From Pseudomonas cedrina subsp. cedrina (GTDB taxonomy: Bacteria > Pseudomonadota > Gammaproteobacteria > Pseudomonadales > Pseudomonadaceae): DNA of 64,000 nucleotides. The translations under genes were made by a program, and so were the position numbers. The DNA lies in contig NZ_MNPW01000010.1 in assembly GCF_001983175.1 (NCBI RefSeq), positions 124,001 through 188,000 of the forward strand, read 5' to 3'. The notes beneath the pieces were generated by a model that was not told the DNA's origin, ran no database searches, and saw only the letters and a list, made by a program, of their open reading frames with translations. Numbering within the stretch: position 1 is the stretch's first letter; each line of letters starts with the position of its first letter. Positions 52,094 through 60,781 of the stretch are shown here, piece by piece.

Positions 52094-52540
52094 ATGTCCG
52101 ACCACGATATTTTGAGCGATGCCGAGCGCGAGGCGCTGAGCGCCGTGATGCTGGAGCCAGATCTACCGCCACAACGCGTGTTGATTGTTGACGACGACAA
52201 GGATGCGCGTGAACTGCTGGCGGAGATCCTGGGGCTGGACGGTATTCGCTGCATGACCGCCGACAGTGGCGAGGCGGCGTGGAATTTGTTGAAATCCAGC
52301 AGCTCCATCGGTTTGCTGATCACTGACCTGCGCATGGCCCCCAGCAATGGCCTGGAGCTGATCCGCCAGGTGCGTGAGTCCACCCGCGCAGCGCTGCCGA
52401 TCATCATCATGTCCGGGGACGCGGAAGCGCCGGATGTGATCGATGCGATGCATTTGAGCGTGGTGGATTTTTTGCTCAAGCCCATTGATAGCGTGAAGTT
52501 GGCGAAGTTGGTGAAGCGGGAGTTGGGGATGGATTCCTGA
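52094..52540 (+). CDS. Stand-alone response regulator (receiver domain only)
   Basis: 148 residues from the ATG at 52094; the open frame begins earlier at a weak TTG. About 25 N-terminal residues precede a complete receiver domain: acidic D33-D35 in VLIVDDDKDA, phospho-acceptor D78 in LLITDLRMAP, Ser107 in IIMSGD, Lys129 in FLLKPID. There is no output domain and no kinase gene adjacent, so the partner is unknown. Confidence 0.85.
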   Translation: MSDHDILSDAEREALSAVMLEPDLPPQRVLIVDDDKDARELLAEILGLDGIRCMTADSGEAAWNLLKSSSSIGLLITDLRMAPSNGLELIRQVRESTRAALPIIIMSGDAEAPDVIDAMHLSVVDFLLKPIDSVKLAKLVKRELGMDS

Positions 52541-52565
52541 ATTTTGGGGTGACTGAACTGACGTC

Positions 52566-52643
52566 ATCGCAGGCAAGCCAGCTCCCACATATGAATGTAT
52601 TCACACATCAAACTGTGGGAGCTGGCTTGCCTGCGATGAGGCC
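52566..52643. repeat. REP pair in outward orientation
   Basis: ATCGCAGGCAAGCCAGCTCC and TGTGGGAGCTGGCTTGCCTG separated by about 25 bp, downstream of the response-regulator gene. Confidence 0.88.
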
Positions 52644-52672
52644 ATCAGGGCATACCTGAATCTTCCCAGATG

Positions 52673-52705
52673 AAAAAAGCCCCGATCTTGCGATCAGGGC
52701 TTTTT
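52673..52705. terminator. Bidirectional terminator between the response regulator and glcB
   Basis: AAAAAAGCCCCGATC-TTGC-GATCAGGGCTTTTT: a stem of about 12 bp flanked by an A-tract and a T-tract, serving both convergent genes. Confidence 0.9.
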
Positions 52706-52708
52706 CAT

Positions 52709-54886
52709 TTACAGGCCGTTCTTAGCCTTGAACTCCCGCCGCCTGCGGTGCAACACCGGCTCGGTATACCCATTGGGCTGTTTAGTCCCTTCAATCACCA
52801 ACTCTACCGCCGCCTGGAATGCGATATTGCTGTCGAAATCCGGCGCCAGCGGGCGATACAACGCATCACCGGCATTCTGACGGTCCACCACCGGCGCCAT
52901 GCGCTTGAGGCTTTCCATCACCTGGGCTTGAGTGACGACACCGTGACGCAGCCAGTTGGCAATGTGCTGGCTGGAGATGCGCAGGGTGGCGCGGTCTTCC
53001 ATCAGGCCCACATCGTTGATGTCCGGCACTTTCGAACAGCCGACGCCCTGGTCGATCCAGCGCACCACATAACCCAGGATGCCCTGGGCATTGTTGTCCA
53101 ACTCGTTGCGGATTTCTTCGTCGGACCAAGCGGTGTTGCTGGCCAGGGGGATCGTCAGGATGTCGTCCACCGAGGCGCGTTCGCGCTTGGCCAGTTCGGC
53201 CTGGCGGGCGAAGACATCGACCTTGTGATAGTGCAAGGCGTGTAGGGCCGCTGCCGTTGGCGAGGGTACCCAGGCGGTGTTGGCGCCGGCCAAGGGGTGG
53301 GCGATTTTTTGCTCGAGCATCAACGCCATCAGGTCGGGCATGGCCCACATGCCTTTACCGATCTGCGCGCGGCCTTGCAGGCCGGTGCTCAGGCCGATAT
53401 CGACGTTCCAGTTTTCGTAGGCGCCAATCCACTTCTCCGATTTCATCGCCGCCTTGCGCACCATCGCGCCGGCTTCCATGGAGGTATGGATCTCGTCGCC
53501 GGTACGGTCGAGGAAGCCGGTGTTGATAAACACCACGCGCTCGCTGGCGGCCTTGATGCACGCCTTGAGGTTGACCGTGGTGCGGCGCTCCTCGTCCATG
53601 ATCCCGACTTTCAGCGTGTTGCGCGGCAGGTTCAGCACGTCTTCGATGCGGCCGAACAGCTCGTTGGTGAACGCCACTTCTTCCGGGCCGTGCATCTTCG
53701 GTTTCACGATGTACACGGAACCGGTGCGGCTGTTCTTGCGCGTGTTGTTGCCGTTGAGGCTGTGGATCGCCGCCAGGCTGGTGAGCAGGCCGTCGAGGAT
53801 GCCTTCCGGTACTTCGTTGCCGTCTTTGTCGAGGATCGCGTCGATGGTCATCAGGTGACCCACGTTACGCACGAACAGCAGCGAACGGCCGTGCAGCGTC
53901 ACGTCGTTGCCGTCCACGCCGGTGTAAACGCGGTCGGCGTTCATGGTGCGGGTGAAGGTCTTGCCGCCCTTGGCCACTTCTTCAGCCAGGTCGCCCTTCA
54001 TCAGGCCGAGCCAGTTGCGGTAGATCACCACTTTGTCGTCGGCATCGACGGCGGCGACGGAGTCTTCGCAGTCCATGATGGTGGTCAGCGCGGCTTCCAT
54101 CAGCACATCCTTGATGCCGGCGGCGTCGGTCTGGCCGACCGGGGTGCTGGCGTCGATCTGGATTTCGAAGTGCAAGCCGTTGTGTTTGAGCAGGATCGCA
54201 ATCGGCTCGGCCGCGGGGCCCTGGAAGCCGATGAACTGGGCGTCGTCGCGCAGGCCGCTGTTGCTGCCGCCCTTGAGGCTGACGATCAGCTTGCCATCGA
54301 CGACCTTGTAGCCGGTCGACTCGACATGGCTGCCGGCGCTGAGCGGCGCGGCTTCGTCAAGAAATGCACGGGCGAAGGCGATGACCTTGTCGCCGCGTAC
54401 CTTGTTATAGCCCTGGCCCTTCTGGGCGCCGTCGACTTCACTGATGGCGTCGGTACCGTACAGCGCGTCATACAGCGAACCCCAGCGCGCATTCGAGGCG
54501 TTGAGGGCGAAACGGGCGTTCATGACCGGTACCACCAACTGGGGGCCGGCCATGCGCGCGATTTCGTCGTCGACGTTTTGGGTCGTGGCCTCAAAGTCCG
54601 GGGCTTGCGGCAGCAGGTAGCCGATGTCTTGCAGGAAGGCCTTGTAGGCCACCGGGTCGTGAGCCTTGCCTGCGTGAGTCTGGTGCCAGGTGTCGATCCG
54701 CGCTTGGAAGTCGTCGCGTTTGGCGAGCAGGGCTTTGTTCTTCGGGGCCAGGTCGTGGATGACCTTGTCGGCACCGGCCCAGAACTGCTCGGCGGTGATG
54801 CCGGTGCCGGGAATGGCTTCGTTGTTCACGAAGTCGAACAGGACTTTGGCGACCTGCAGGCCACCGACTTGAACGTGTTCAGTCAT
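52709..54886 (-). CDS. glcB: Malate synthase G
   Basis: 725 residues from the ATG at 54886 (MTEHVQVGGLQVAKVLFD), the normal length for isoform G. It condenses glyoxylate with acetyl-CoA to malate. Characteristic blocks are visible: DCEDSVAAVDADDK, RKNSRTGSVYIVKPKMHGPE, GIMDEERRTTVNLKACI and TGFLDRTGDEIHTSMEAG, with catalytic Arg and Asp within them. A single gene with its own terminator. The upstream inverted repeat at 54934-54961 may be its operator. Confidence 0.95.
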   Translation of the reverse strand: MTEHVQVGGLQVAKVLFDFVNNEAIPGTGITAEQFWAGADKVIHDLAPKNKALLAKRDDFQARIDTWHQTHAGKAHDPVAYKAFLQDIGYLLPQAPDFEATTQNVDDEIARMAGPQLVVPVMNARFALNASNARWGSLYDALYGTDAISEVDGAQKGQGYNKVRGDKVIAFARAFLDEAAPLSAGSHVESTGYKVVDGKLIVSLKGGSNSGLRDDAQFIGFQGPAAEPIAILLKHNGLHFEIQIDASTPVGQTDAAGIKDVLMEAALTTIMDCEDSVAAVDADDKVVIYRNWLGLMKGDLAEEVAKGGKTFTRTMNADRVYTGVDGNDVTLHGRSLLFVRNVGHLMTIDAILDKDGNEVPEGILDGLLTSLAAIHSLNGNNTRKNSRTGSVYIVKPKMHGPEEVAFTNELFGRIEDVLNLPRNTLKVGIMDEERRTTVNLKACIKAASERVVFINTGFLDRTGDEIHTSMEAGAMVRKAAMKSEKWIGAYENWNVDIGLSTGLQGRAQIGKGMWAMPDLMALMLEQKIAHPLAGANTAWVPSPTAAALHALHYHKVDVFARQAELAKRERASVDDILTIPLASNTAWSDEEIRNELDNNAQGILGYVVRWIDQGVGCSKVPDINDVGLMEDRATLRISSQHIANWLRHGVVTQAQVMESLKRMAPVVDRQNAGDALYRPLAPDFDSNIAFQAAVELVIEGTKQPNGYTEPVLHRRRREFKAKNGL

Positions 54887-54933
54887 CTCTTGCCTCACTC
54901 TGCGGAGCTTATGCGCTGTTTCGGATTTTCATT

Positions 54934-54961
54934 ATGTAGTGCACGGTTTGGCATACTACAT
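54934..54961 (-). promoter_or_regulatory. Inverted repeat ATGTAGT-N14-ACTACAT upstream of glcB
   Basis: Perfect 7-bp arms at 54934-54940 and 54955-54961, centres 21 bp apart, 48-75 bp upstream of the glcB start in the glcB/gcvR divergent region. The spacing suits a dimeric regulator, but none is identified. Confidence 0.4.
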
Positions 54962-55154
54962 CATGACTTGCGGTTGTGAAAATTAGACTAAAATACGTCG
55001 TTTAGCGACCCACTTTGGTCGTACGGTCACAGCGGAGAACCGGATGTTCTCAAAAAACTATTGGATTGTTCCAGATAAATATAAAAATGGTACACGATTT
55101 GTTTTCGAGGGCGCCTGCGTCCACCTTGTAGATTGAATTCCAGAGGGCAACGCC

Positions 55155-55667
55155 ATGGACCATCTTGTACTCACAATTATCGCCGCCGACAAACCCGGCC
55201 TGGTTGAACGTATTGCGCAGGTTATTGCCGCCCACGGTGGCAACTGGCTGGAAAGCCGAATGGCGCATATGGCCGGGCAGTTTGCCGGGATCCTGCGTGT
55301 CAGTGTGCCTGCCGAGAACCGTCAGGCGTTGGTGGGTGCGCTGGAGGATTTATCCACACACGGCATTCGCGTGCTGGTGGGTGAGGGCAGCAGCGGCCAG
55401 GCCTCCGCGTCCAAGTCGATCGTGATGACGCTGGTAGGCAACGACCGCGCCGGCATCGTGCGAGAGATCACTGCGCTGTTAAGCAAGCAGGGCGTCAACC
55501 TGGAGCGTTTGAGTACCGATGTACGTCCGGCACCGATGAGCGGTGATCCGCTGTTCAACGCCGAAGCTTTGCTGCAGGTGCCGTCGACATTATCCCTGGA
55601 TGACTTGCAGCAATCCCTGGAAACCCTGGCGGACGACTTGATGGTGGAACTGCGCAACGAGGAGTAA
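55155..55667 (+). CDS. gcvR: Glycine cleavage system transcriptional repressor GcvR
   Basis: 170 residues made of two ACT domains: MDHLVLTIIAADKPGLVERI (about 1-75) and IVMTLVGNDRAGIVREITAL (about 90-165). GcvR has no DNA-binding domain; it senses glycine and restrains the activator GcvA. The presence of both ACT domains and the length match the family. It is divergent from glcB and not adjacent to gcv genes here. Confidence 0.9.
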   Translation: MDHLVLTIIAADKPGLVERIAQVIAAHGGNWLESRMAHMAGQFAGILRVSVPAENRQALVGALEDLSTHGIRVLVGEGSSGQASASKSIVMTLVGNDRAGIVREITALLSKQGVNLERLSTDVRPAPMSGDPLFNAEALLQVPSTLSLDDLQQSLETLADDLMVELRNEE

Positions 55668-55778
55668 CCCACCTACCCGGTTATGCATGCAAATCTTGCA
55701 TGGGCCTGTGGATAACCTTGGGGTGGATGCCTGCAAGCCATGCAGGCTGTGGCTTGCAGAGGTTTGAGCGTTTTTTGA

Positions 55779-56663
55779 TCAGCGTTTGCGCACGCTCAGC
55801 CAGATATCCACGCTGTATACCACCAGGCCCGCCCAGATAAAGGCGAAGGCGGTCAGCGTGCTTGGCGCCAGGTGTTCGCCGAACAGCAGCACGGCTTCCA
55901 GCAGCACCAGGGTGGGCGCTACGTACTGCAAGAAGCCCAGTGCGGTGTAGGGCAAATGCCGCGCGGCAGCGTTGAAACACACCAGAGGGATCAGCGTCAC
56001 CGGGCCTGCGGCTACCAACCACCAAGCCTCGGAAGTACTCCAGAATTCCAGCTGTGCGCTATGCGCCGTCGGGTTGAACAGCAACCAGGCCACGGCAATC
56101 GGCACCAGCATCCAGGTTTCCACCACCAGCCCCGGCAGGGCCTTCACCGGCGCCTGTTTACGGATCAGCCCATAGAAGCCAAAGGTCAGCGCCAGCACCA
56201 GCGACACCCATGGCAAGCTGCCGACTTGCCACACTTGTTGCGCCACGCCCACCGCGGCCAACCCGACGGCTACCCATTGCAGGCGACGCAGGCGCTCGCC
56301 GAGCAGCAGCATGCCCAGCAGGACGTTGACCAGTGGATTGATGTAGTAACCCAGGCTCGCTTCCAGCATGCGTCCGGTGTTTACCGACCAGACATAGGTC
56401 AACCAGTTAGCCGCGATCAACGAACCGCTCAGGGCCAGGATCGCCAGGCGCTTGGGGTTGTCGCGCAACTCGCGGAACCAGCCGGGGTGTTTCCAGACCA
56501 TCAGCAGCAAACCGCCGAACAGCGCCGACCAGAGCACCCGGTGCACGATGATTTCGGCGGCGGGTACGCTTGCGATGGCTTTGAAGTAAAGCGGGAACAG
56601 GCCCCAGATGACATAGGCGCTCAGGCCCAGGATGTAACCCTTGCGGGGGTTGGCGGCTTGCAT
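55779..56663 (-). CDS. rarD: EamA-family transporter RarD
   Basis: 294 residues with about ten membrane helices in two EamA halves. The start RKGYILGLSAYVIWGLFPLY and the block EIIVHRVLWSALFG are typical of RarD (chloramphenicol-sensitive protein family). Substrate unknown. Convergent with gcvR; the intervening gap holds a single DnaA-box-like TGTGGATAA at about 55707 and short inverted repeats but no clear terminator. Confidence 0.9.
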   Translation of the reverse strand: MQAANPRKGYILGLSAYVIWGLFPLYFKAIASVPAAEIIVHRVLWSALFGGLLLMVWKHPGWFRELRDNPKRLAILALSGSLIAANWLTYVWSVNTGRMLEASLGYYINPLVNVLLGMLLLGERLRRLQWVAVGLAAVGVAQQVWQVGSLPWVSLVLALTFGFYGLIRKQAPVKALPGLVVETWMLVPIAVAWLLFNPTAHSAQLEFWSTSEAWWLVAAGPVTLIPLVCFNAAARHLPYTALGFLQYVAPTLVLLEAVLLFGEHLAPSTLTAFAFIWAGLVVYSVDIWLSVRKR

Positions 56664-56734
56664 GCGGAATCCTTGCTTGGGCAGCTAACAAAGCGCGATT
56701 GTAAGGATATTTGGCGACCAATGGGATCTGCTTT

Positions 56735-56824
56735 CTGTGGGAGCCGGGCTTGCCCGCGATGCAGGCGCCTCGGTTGTGCAGGCATACCGAGGTGATGCTA
56801 TCGCGGGCAAGCCGGCTCCCACAG
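56735..56824. repeat. REP pair, TGTGGGAGCCGGGC family
   Basis: CTGTGGGAGCCGGGCTTGCC and its complement about 42 bp apart, between srkA and rarD. Confidence 0.9.
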
Positions 56825-56832
56825 AAAAGCAG

Positions 56833-57807
56833 TCAGAAGAGTTTCAGCGGCTCTTCATTCAGGGCCGACAGCTGTTCGCGCAACGCCAGCACCTGATCGC
56901 CCCAATAACGCTCGCTGCCAAACCATGGGAAGCTGTGAGGGAACGCCGGGTCATCCCAGCGTCGGGCCAGCCAGGCGCTGTAGTGCATCAGGCGCAGGGC
57001 GCGCAGCGGTTCGATCAGCGCCAATTCACGCGGATCGAAGTCGTGGAATTCCTGGTAGCCATCCATCAATTCCGACAACTGGCCCAGGCATTCCTGGCGG
57101 TCTCCGGCGAGCATCATCCACAAGTCCTGCACCGCCGGGCCCATGCGGCAGTCATCCAGGTCGACGATATGAAACATTTCGTCGCGGCACATCATGTTGC
57201 CGGGGTGGCAGTCGCCGTGCATGCGGATGTTCTTGTGCGGCGTGGCCTTGTACACCTCTTCCACACGCTTGAGCAGGTCGCGGGCCACGGACTCGTAGGC
57301 CGGCAGCAGGCTCTTGGGAATGAAGTTGCCTTCCAGTAGCGTGGTGAGGGAGTCATGACCGAAGTTCTTCACCCCCAAGGCTTCGCGGTGTTCGAACGGG
57401 CGGGTCGAACCCACCGCATGCAAACGGCCCAGCAATTGCCCGAGACGGTAAAGCTGATCGAGGTTGCCCGGCTCCGGCGCGCGGCCGCCGCGGCGGGGGA
57501 ACAAGGTGAAACGGAAACCGGCGTGTTCGAACAGGCTCGCGCCGTTGTGGATGAGCGGCGCCACCACCGGCACTTCGCATTCAGCCAGTTCGAAGGTGAA
57601 GCGGTGTTCTTCGAGGATGGCTTCGTTGGTCCAGCGTTGCGGGCGATAGAACTTGGCGATCAGCGGCTCGGCGTCTTCGATGCCCACTTGATAGACGCGG
57701 TTTTCGTAGCTGTTGAGCGCCAGGATGCGAGCATCGCTGAGGAAGCCGATACTTTCGACAGCATCGAGCACCAAGTCGGGGGTGAGCGTTTCAAACGGAT
57801 GGGCCAT
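56833..57807 (-). CDS. srkA: Stress response kinase A (SrkA/RdoA/YihE)
   Basis: 324 residues from the ATG at 57807 (MAHPFETLTPDLVLDAVES) with AGGAG upstream; the frame opens to 57861 without support. A Ser/Thr protein kinase of the choline-kinase fold: NSYENRVYQVG and LIAKFYRPQRW (ATP-binding Lys), catalytic loop MHGDCHPGNMM and metal Asp in IVDLDDCRMGPA. In enterobacteria it protects against Cpx/envelope and oxidative stress. Confidence 0.92.
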   Translation of the reverse strand: MAHPFETLTPDLVLDAVESIGFLSDARILALNSYENRVYQVGIEDAEPLIAKFYRPQRWTNEAILEEHRFTFELAECEVPVVAPLIHNGASLFEHAGFRFTLFPRRGGRAPEPGNLDQLYRLGQLLGRLHAVGSTRPFEHREALGVKNFGHDSLTTLLEGNFIPKSLLPAYESVARDLLKRVEEVYKATPHKNIRMHGDCHPGNMMCRDEMFHIVDLDDCRMGPAVQDLWMMLAGDRQECLGQLSELMDGYQEFHDFDPRELALIEPLRALRLMHYSAWLARRWDDPAFPHSFPWFGSERYWGDQVLALREQLSALNEEPLKLF

Positions 57808-57886
57808 GCGAACTCCTGCGCGCAGCAGGTCGCCGCGTCCGGCCGGGTATGGTAACAGCATAGGTCGGCGGTGGCTGTTCGGACGC

Positions 57887-57976
57887 TATCGCAGGCAAGC
57901 CAGCTCTCACATTCGACCGTGTTCCTGCCGGATATACACGGTCATCTGTGGGAGCTGGCTTGCCTGCGATGAGGCC
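57887..57976. repeat. REP pair in outward orientation
   Basis: TATCGCAGGCAAGCCAGCTC (with one C-to-T change after it) and TGTGGGAGCTGGCTTGCCTG, 3 bases from the phoX stop codon. The middle holds CGACCGTGT and ACACGGTCA in inverted orientation. Confidence 0.87.
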
Positions 57977-57979
57977 CTG

Positions 57980-59878
57980 TCAGGCGCCGACGACCCCGCC
58001 ATCATCCCGCCGAATCGCCATCACCGACGAACGCGGCTTGCCATTGGGCAAATGCTCCGGCCAGGTCGAACCGCCGGTTTCGCCCGGATGCTGAATGCCC
58101 ACGAACAGCGTCTTTTGGTCCGGCGAAAAGCTGATGCCCGTCACTTCACAGGCCACCGGCCCGACCATGAAGCGGCGGATTTCCCCAGTGCTCGGGTCGG
58201 CGCAGAGCATCTGGTTATTGCCCATCCCCGCGAAATCGCCCGCGTTGCTGTAGTCACCGTCGGTAAGGATCCACAAGCGCCCCGCCTTGTCGAAACCCAG
58301 GCCGTCGGGGCTGTTGAACATGTTCTGCGGGTTGATGTTCGACGAACCGCCCTTGGGCGTTCCGGCGTGCACGCCAGGGTTGCCGGCCACCACGAACAGG
58401 TCCCAAGTGAACGACATGGCGCCGTGGTTATCGGCGTCGGCCTTCCAGCGCAGGATCTGGCCGTAGACGTTTTTCTCACGGGGGTTGGGGCCACCGACGG
58501 GCTGGCCGTCTTCACCGCGCTTGGCATTGTTGGTGAGGGTGCAATAGACCTGGCCATCGGTGGGGCTGACCACGATCCATTCCGGGCGGTCCATGCGGGT
58601 GGCTTTCACCACGCTGGCGGCCAGGCGCGCGTGGATCAGCACTTCGGCCTGGCTGTTGAACCCGTTGCTGGCGTCGATGCCGTTTTCGCCAAAGGTCAAC
58701 TCGACCCATTGGCCCTTGCCCTTGGGATGGTCGGCATTGCCGTCGCCCGCGTCGAAGATCGCCACGTACAAGGTGCCATGGTCGAGCAGGTCTTTGTTGG
58801 CCTTGGGGTTCTTGTGGTTGATCTTGTCGCGGCTGACGAACTTGTAGATGAACTCGCCGCGCTCATCATCGCCCATGTACACCACGGCGCGCCCGTCGCG
58901 GGTCTCGGCCAGCGCCGCGTTTTCGTGCTTGAAGCGGCCCAGGGCGGTGCGCTTGGCCGGGGTGGATTGCGGGTCGAACGGATCGATCTCCACTACCCAA
59001 CCGTGGCGATTGAGTTCGTTGGGGTTCTTGGCCAGGTCGAAACGCGGGTCGTGTTGATGCCAGTTGATGTCTTTGCTGGCGGCAACCGCGCCGTAGCGTT
59101 TCTGCCCGGCATCGAAGGTTTGTTGTGGGTTGCTGCTGCCGAAGCAGTCGGTGAAGTTCTCTTCGCACGTCAAATAAGTGCCCCACGGCGTTTTACCGTT
59201 GGCGCAGTTCTGGAAGGTGCCCAGGACTTTCTTGCCGGATTTGTCGGCGCTGGTTTTCAGCCATTCATGGCCGGCAGCGGGGCCGCTGAGGCGGATCGGC
59301 GAGTTGCCGTGGATGCGGCGGTTGTAGCGCGAGTTCTGGACGAATTGCCAGGTGTCGCCCTGGCGCCGCACTTCGATCACGGACACGCCTTCGCTGGCCA
59401 GGGCCTTGCGCACGTCTTCGGCCGATTGCGGCGCGCCGCCGTGGGCGTAGAGGTAGCGGTAGTTGGTGTATTCGTTGTTGATCGCCATCAGCGCGCGGTT
59501 ATCGTCGCCGGGGAAGGGGAACAGACTCATGCCGTCGTTGTTGTCGCCGAACTGCTGTTCCTGGGCCTGCGCCGTGCCGTTGCCGGACGGGTCGAAGGCT
59601 GGCGCGTTCTTGCTCAGCGGTTGGCCCCAACTGATCAGCACCGACGCGCTGTAGCCCGGAGGCAGGCTGATGGTGTCGCTGGTGGCGGCGGCGATGCTGG
59701 TAAAGCCCAGCAGCGGGCTGGCAGTGGCGGCATTGATGGCCAGGGCGCTGCGGGTCAACAGGTTGCCGCCCAGGAACATCGCGGCACCGCACAAGGCACC
59801 GGCACCGATGAAGCGGCGGCGGGTGAGGCCGACCATCTGTTCGAGGTCGGTGGCTTGGCTTTCTTCTAATAGGCTCAT
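57980..59878 (-). CDS. phoX: PhoX-type alkaline phosphatase (Tat-exported)
   Basis: 632 residues from the ATG at 59878, with AAGGAG 7 nt upstream; the open frame runs on into modE and is not credible there. The twin-arginine signal is LTRRRFIGAGALCGA. The mature protein is the DUF839 beta-propeller with GYSASVLISWGQPL, EEFTDCFG-type metal blocks and PDGLGFDKAGRLWILTDGDY. PhoX enzymes use calcium and iron to hydrolyse phosphate monoesters in the periplasm. Single gene; no convincing Pho box was found. Confidence 0.9.
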   Translation of the reverse strand: MSLLEESQATDLEQMVGLTRRRFIGAGALCGAAMFLGGNLLTRSALAINAATASPLLGFTSIAAATSDTISLPPGYSASVLISWGQPLSKNAPAFDPSGNGTAQAQEQQFGDNNDGMSLFPFPGDDNRALMAINNEYTNYRYLYAHGGAPQSAEDVRKALASEGVSVIEVRRQGDTWQFVQNSRYNRRIHGNSPIRLSGPAAGHEWLKTSADKSGKKVLGTFQNCANGKTPWGTYLTCEENFTDCFGSSNPQQTFDAGQKRYGAVAASKDINWHQHDPRFDLAKNPNELNRHGWVVEIDPFDPQSTPAKRTALGRFKHENAALAETRDGRAVVYMGDDERGEFIYKFVSRDKINHKNPKANKDLLDHGTLYVAIFDAGDGNADHPKGKGQWVELTFGENGIDASNGFNSQAEVLIHARLAASVVKATRMDRPEWIVVSPTDGQVYCTLTNNAKRGEDGQPVGGPNPREKNVYGQILRWKADADNHGAMSFTWDLFVVAGNPGVHAGTPKGGSSNINPQNMFNSPDGLGFDKAGRLWILTDGDYSNAGDFAGMGNNQMLCADPSTGEIRRFMVGPVACEVTGISFSPDQKTLFVGIQHPGETGGSTWPEHLPNGKPRSSVMAIRRDDGGVVGA

Positions 59879-59958
59879 CTCAGGCTCCTTGACGGTTTTT
59901 GCAGATACCTTAAGGAGCGGGCGTGACGAAATTGTTGCAGTTAAAAGAAGCTGGCTGC

Positions 59959-60723
59959 TTACACCGGTGTTCCCAGCAGCACATTGCTCGGCGCGAATTG
60001 CACCTGGATCGCCTTGCCGCTGGCGGCACCGATCGTCTTGAGGGCGTCGGGCTGCGCCAGCGCGCAGAGAACCTGGCCATTGGGCAGGGCGATGCGGACT
60101 TCGCTGGGGCCGTCGTCGGCGTCGAGAATGGCGTCGACGGTGCCGCTCATGCAATTGTGTCCAGTTGTTACGAAGTCCCCGGCGGCCAGCAGTTCCAGCC
60201 AGCCGGCCTTGATCAGCGCGACCACTTCCACGCCGGTTTCCAGCTCCAGCCGCTGCGTGCTGTCGTGGGTAATCTGCGCATCCAGGGTCAGCCCGCCCGC
60301 CAGTTGCAGGCGGACCAGATCGTTGCGGCCTTGCTGCTCGATGGCGATGACCTGGCCGTGCAACTGATTGCGCGCGCTGGTACGCAGCATCAAGCGGCCC
60401 AGCAGGTTGAAATCGCTGGCCGCTTCGTCGGAACCCAGCACCTGCGCCTGCAGCACTTGCAGGCGCTGGTAAAGACGCAACACCCGCTCACCCTCGGCCG
60501 TCAGCTTGGCGCCGCCGCCGCCCTTGCCACCGACGCTGCGTTGCACAAGGGGCTTTTGCGCCAGATTGTTCAGCTCGTCGATGGCGTCCCAGGCCGCCTT
60601 GTAGCTCAAGCCTGCGCTTTTCGCGGCGCGGGTGATGGAGCCCTGCTCGGCGATGTGCCCCAGCAAGGCAATGCGCTGGGGGCGGCGAATGATGTGTTGG
60701 CTGAGCGGGGTGGGCAGAGACAT
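59959..60723 (-). CDS. modE: Molybdenum-dependent transcriptional regulator ModE
   Basis: 254 residues from the ATG at 60723 (MSLPTPLSQHIIRRPQRIAL). N-terminal winged helix (about 12-110, GSITRAAKSAGLSYKAAWDA, then SVGGKGGGGAKLTAEG) and two C-terminal MOP-like molybdate-binding domains (NLLGRLMLRTSARNQLHGQV and NCMSGTVDAILDADDGPSEV). It represses molybdate uptake genes elsewhere; modABC are not present beside it here. Confidence 0.9.
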   Translation of the reverse strand: MSLPTPLSQHIIRRPQRIALLGHIAEQGSITRAAKSAGLSYKAAWDAIDELNNLAQKPLVQRSVGGKGGGGAKLTAEGERVLRLYQRLQVLQAQVLGSDEAASDFNLLGRLMLRTSARNQLHGQVIAIEQQGRNDLVRLQLAGGLTLDAQITHDSTQRLELETGVEVVALIKAGWLELLAAGDFVTTGHNCMSGTVDAILDADDGPSEVRIALPNGQVLCALAQPDALKTIGAASGKAIQVQFAPSNVLLGTPV

Positions 60724-60781
60724 GTGGATACGCTTGGATGGGATGAGCCGAACGTTGCGGGCAAGCGTGGCTGGCGTCAAG

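Noticed and set aside
55700..55716. Further DnaA box (TGTGGATAA) after gcvR
   Set aside because: A single copy without neighbours; isolated boxes also occur by chance inside coding sequence here (for example near 19251 and 44888), so only the 20.9-21.4 kb cluster is reported.
59879..59958. Possible PhoB box upstream of phoX
   Set aside because: The best match (CTGCAAC-N4-TCGTCAC on the minus strand) has only about 4 of 7 bases per half-site; too weak to call.
59879..60154. Extension of phoX to a start inside modE
   Set aside because: It would overlap modE coding sequence and place about 90 Arg-rich residues before a typical Tat signal; the ATG at 59878 has a strong AAGGAG.
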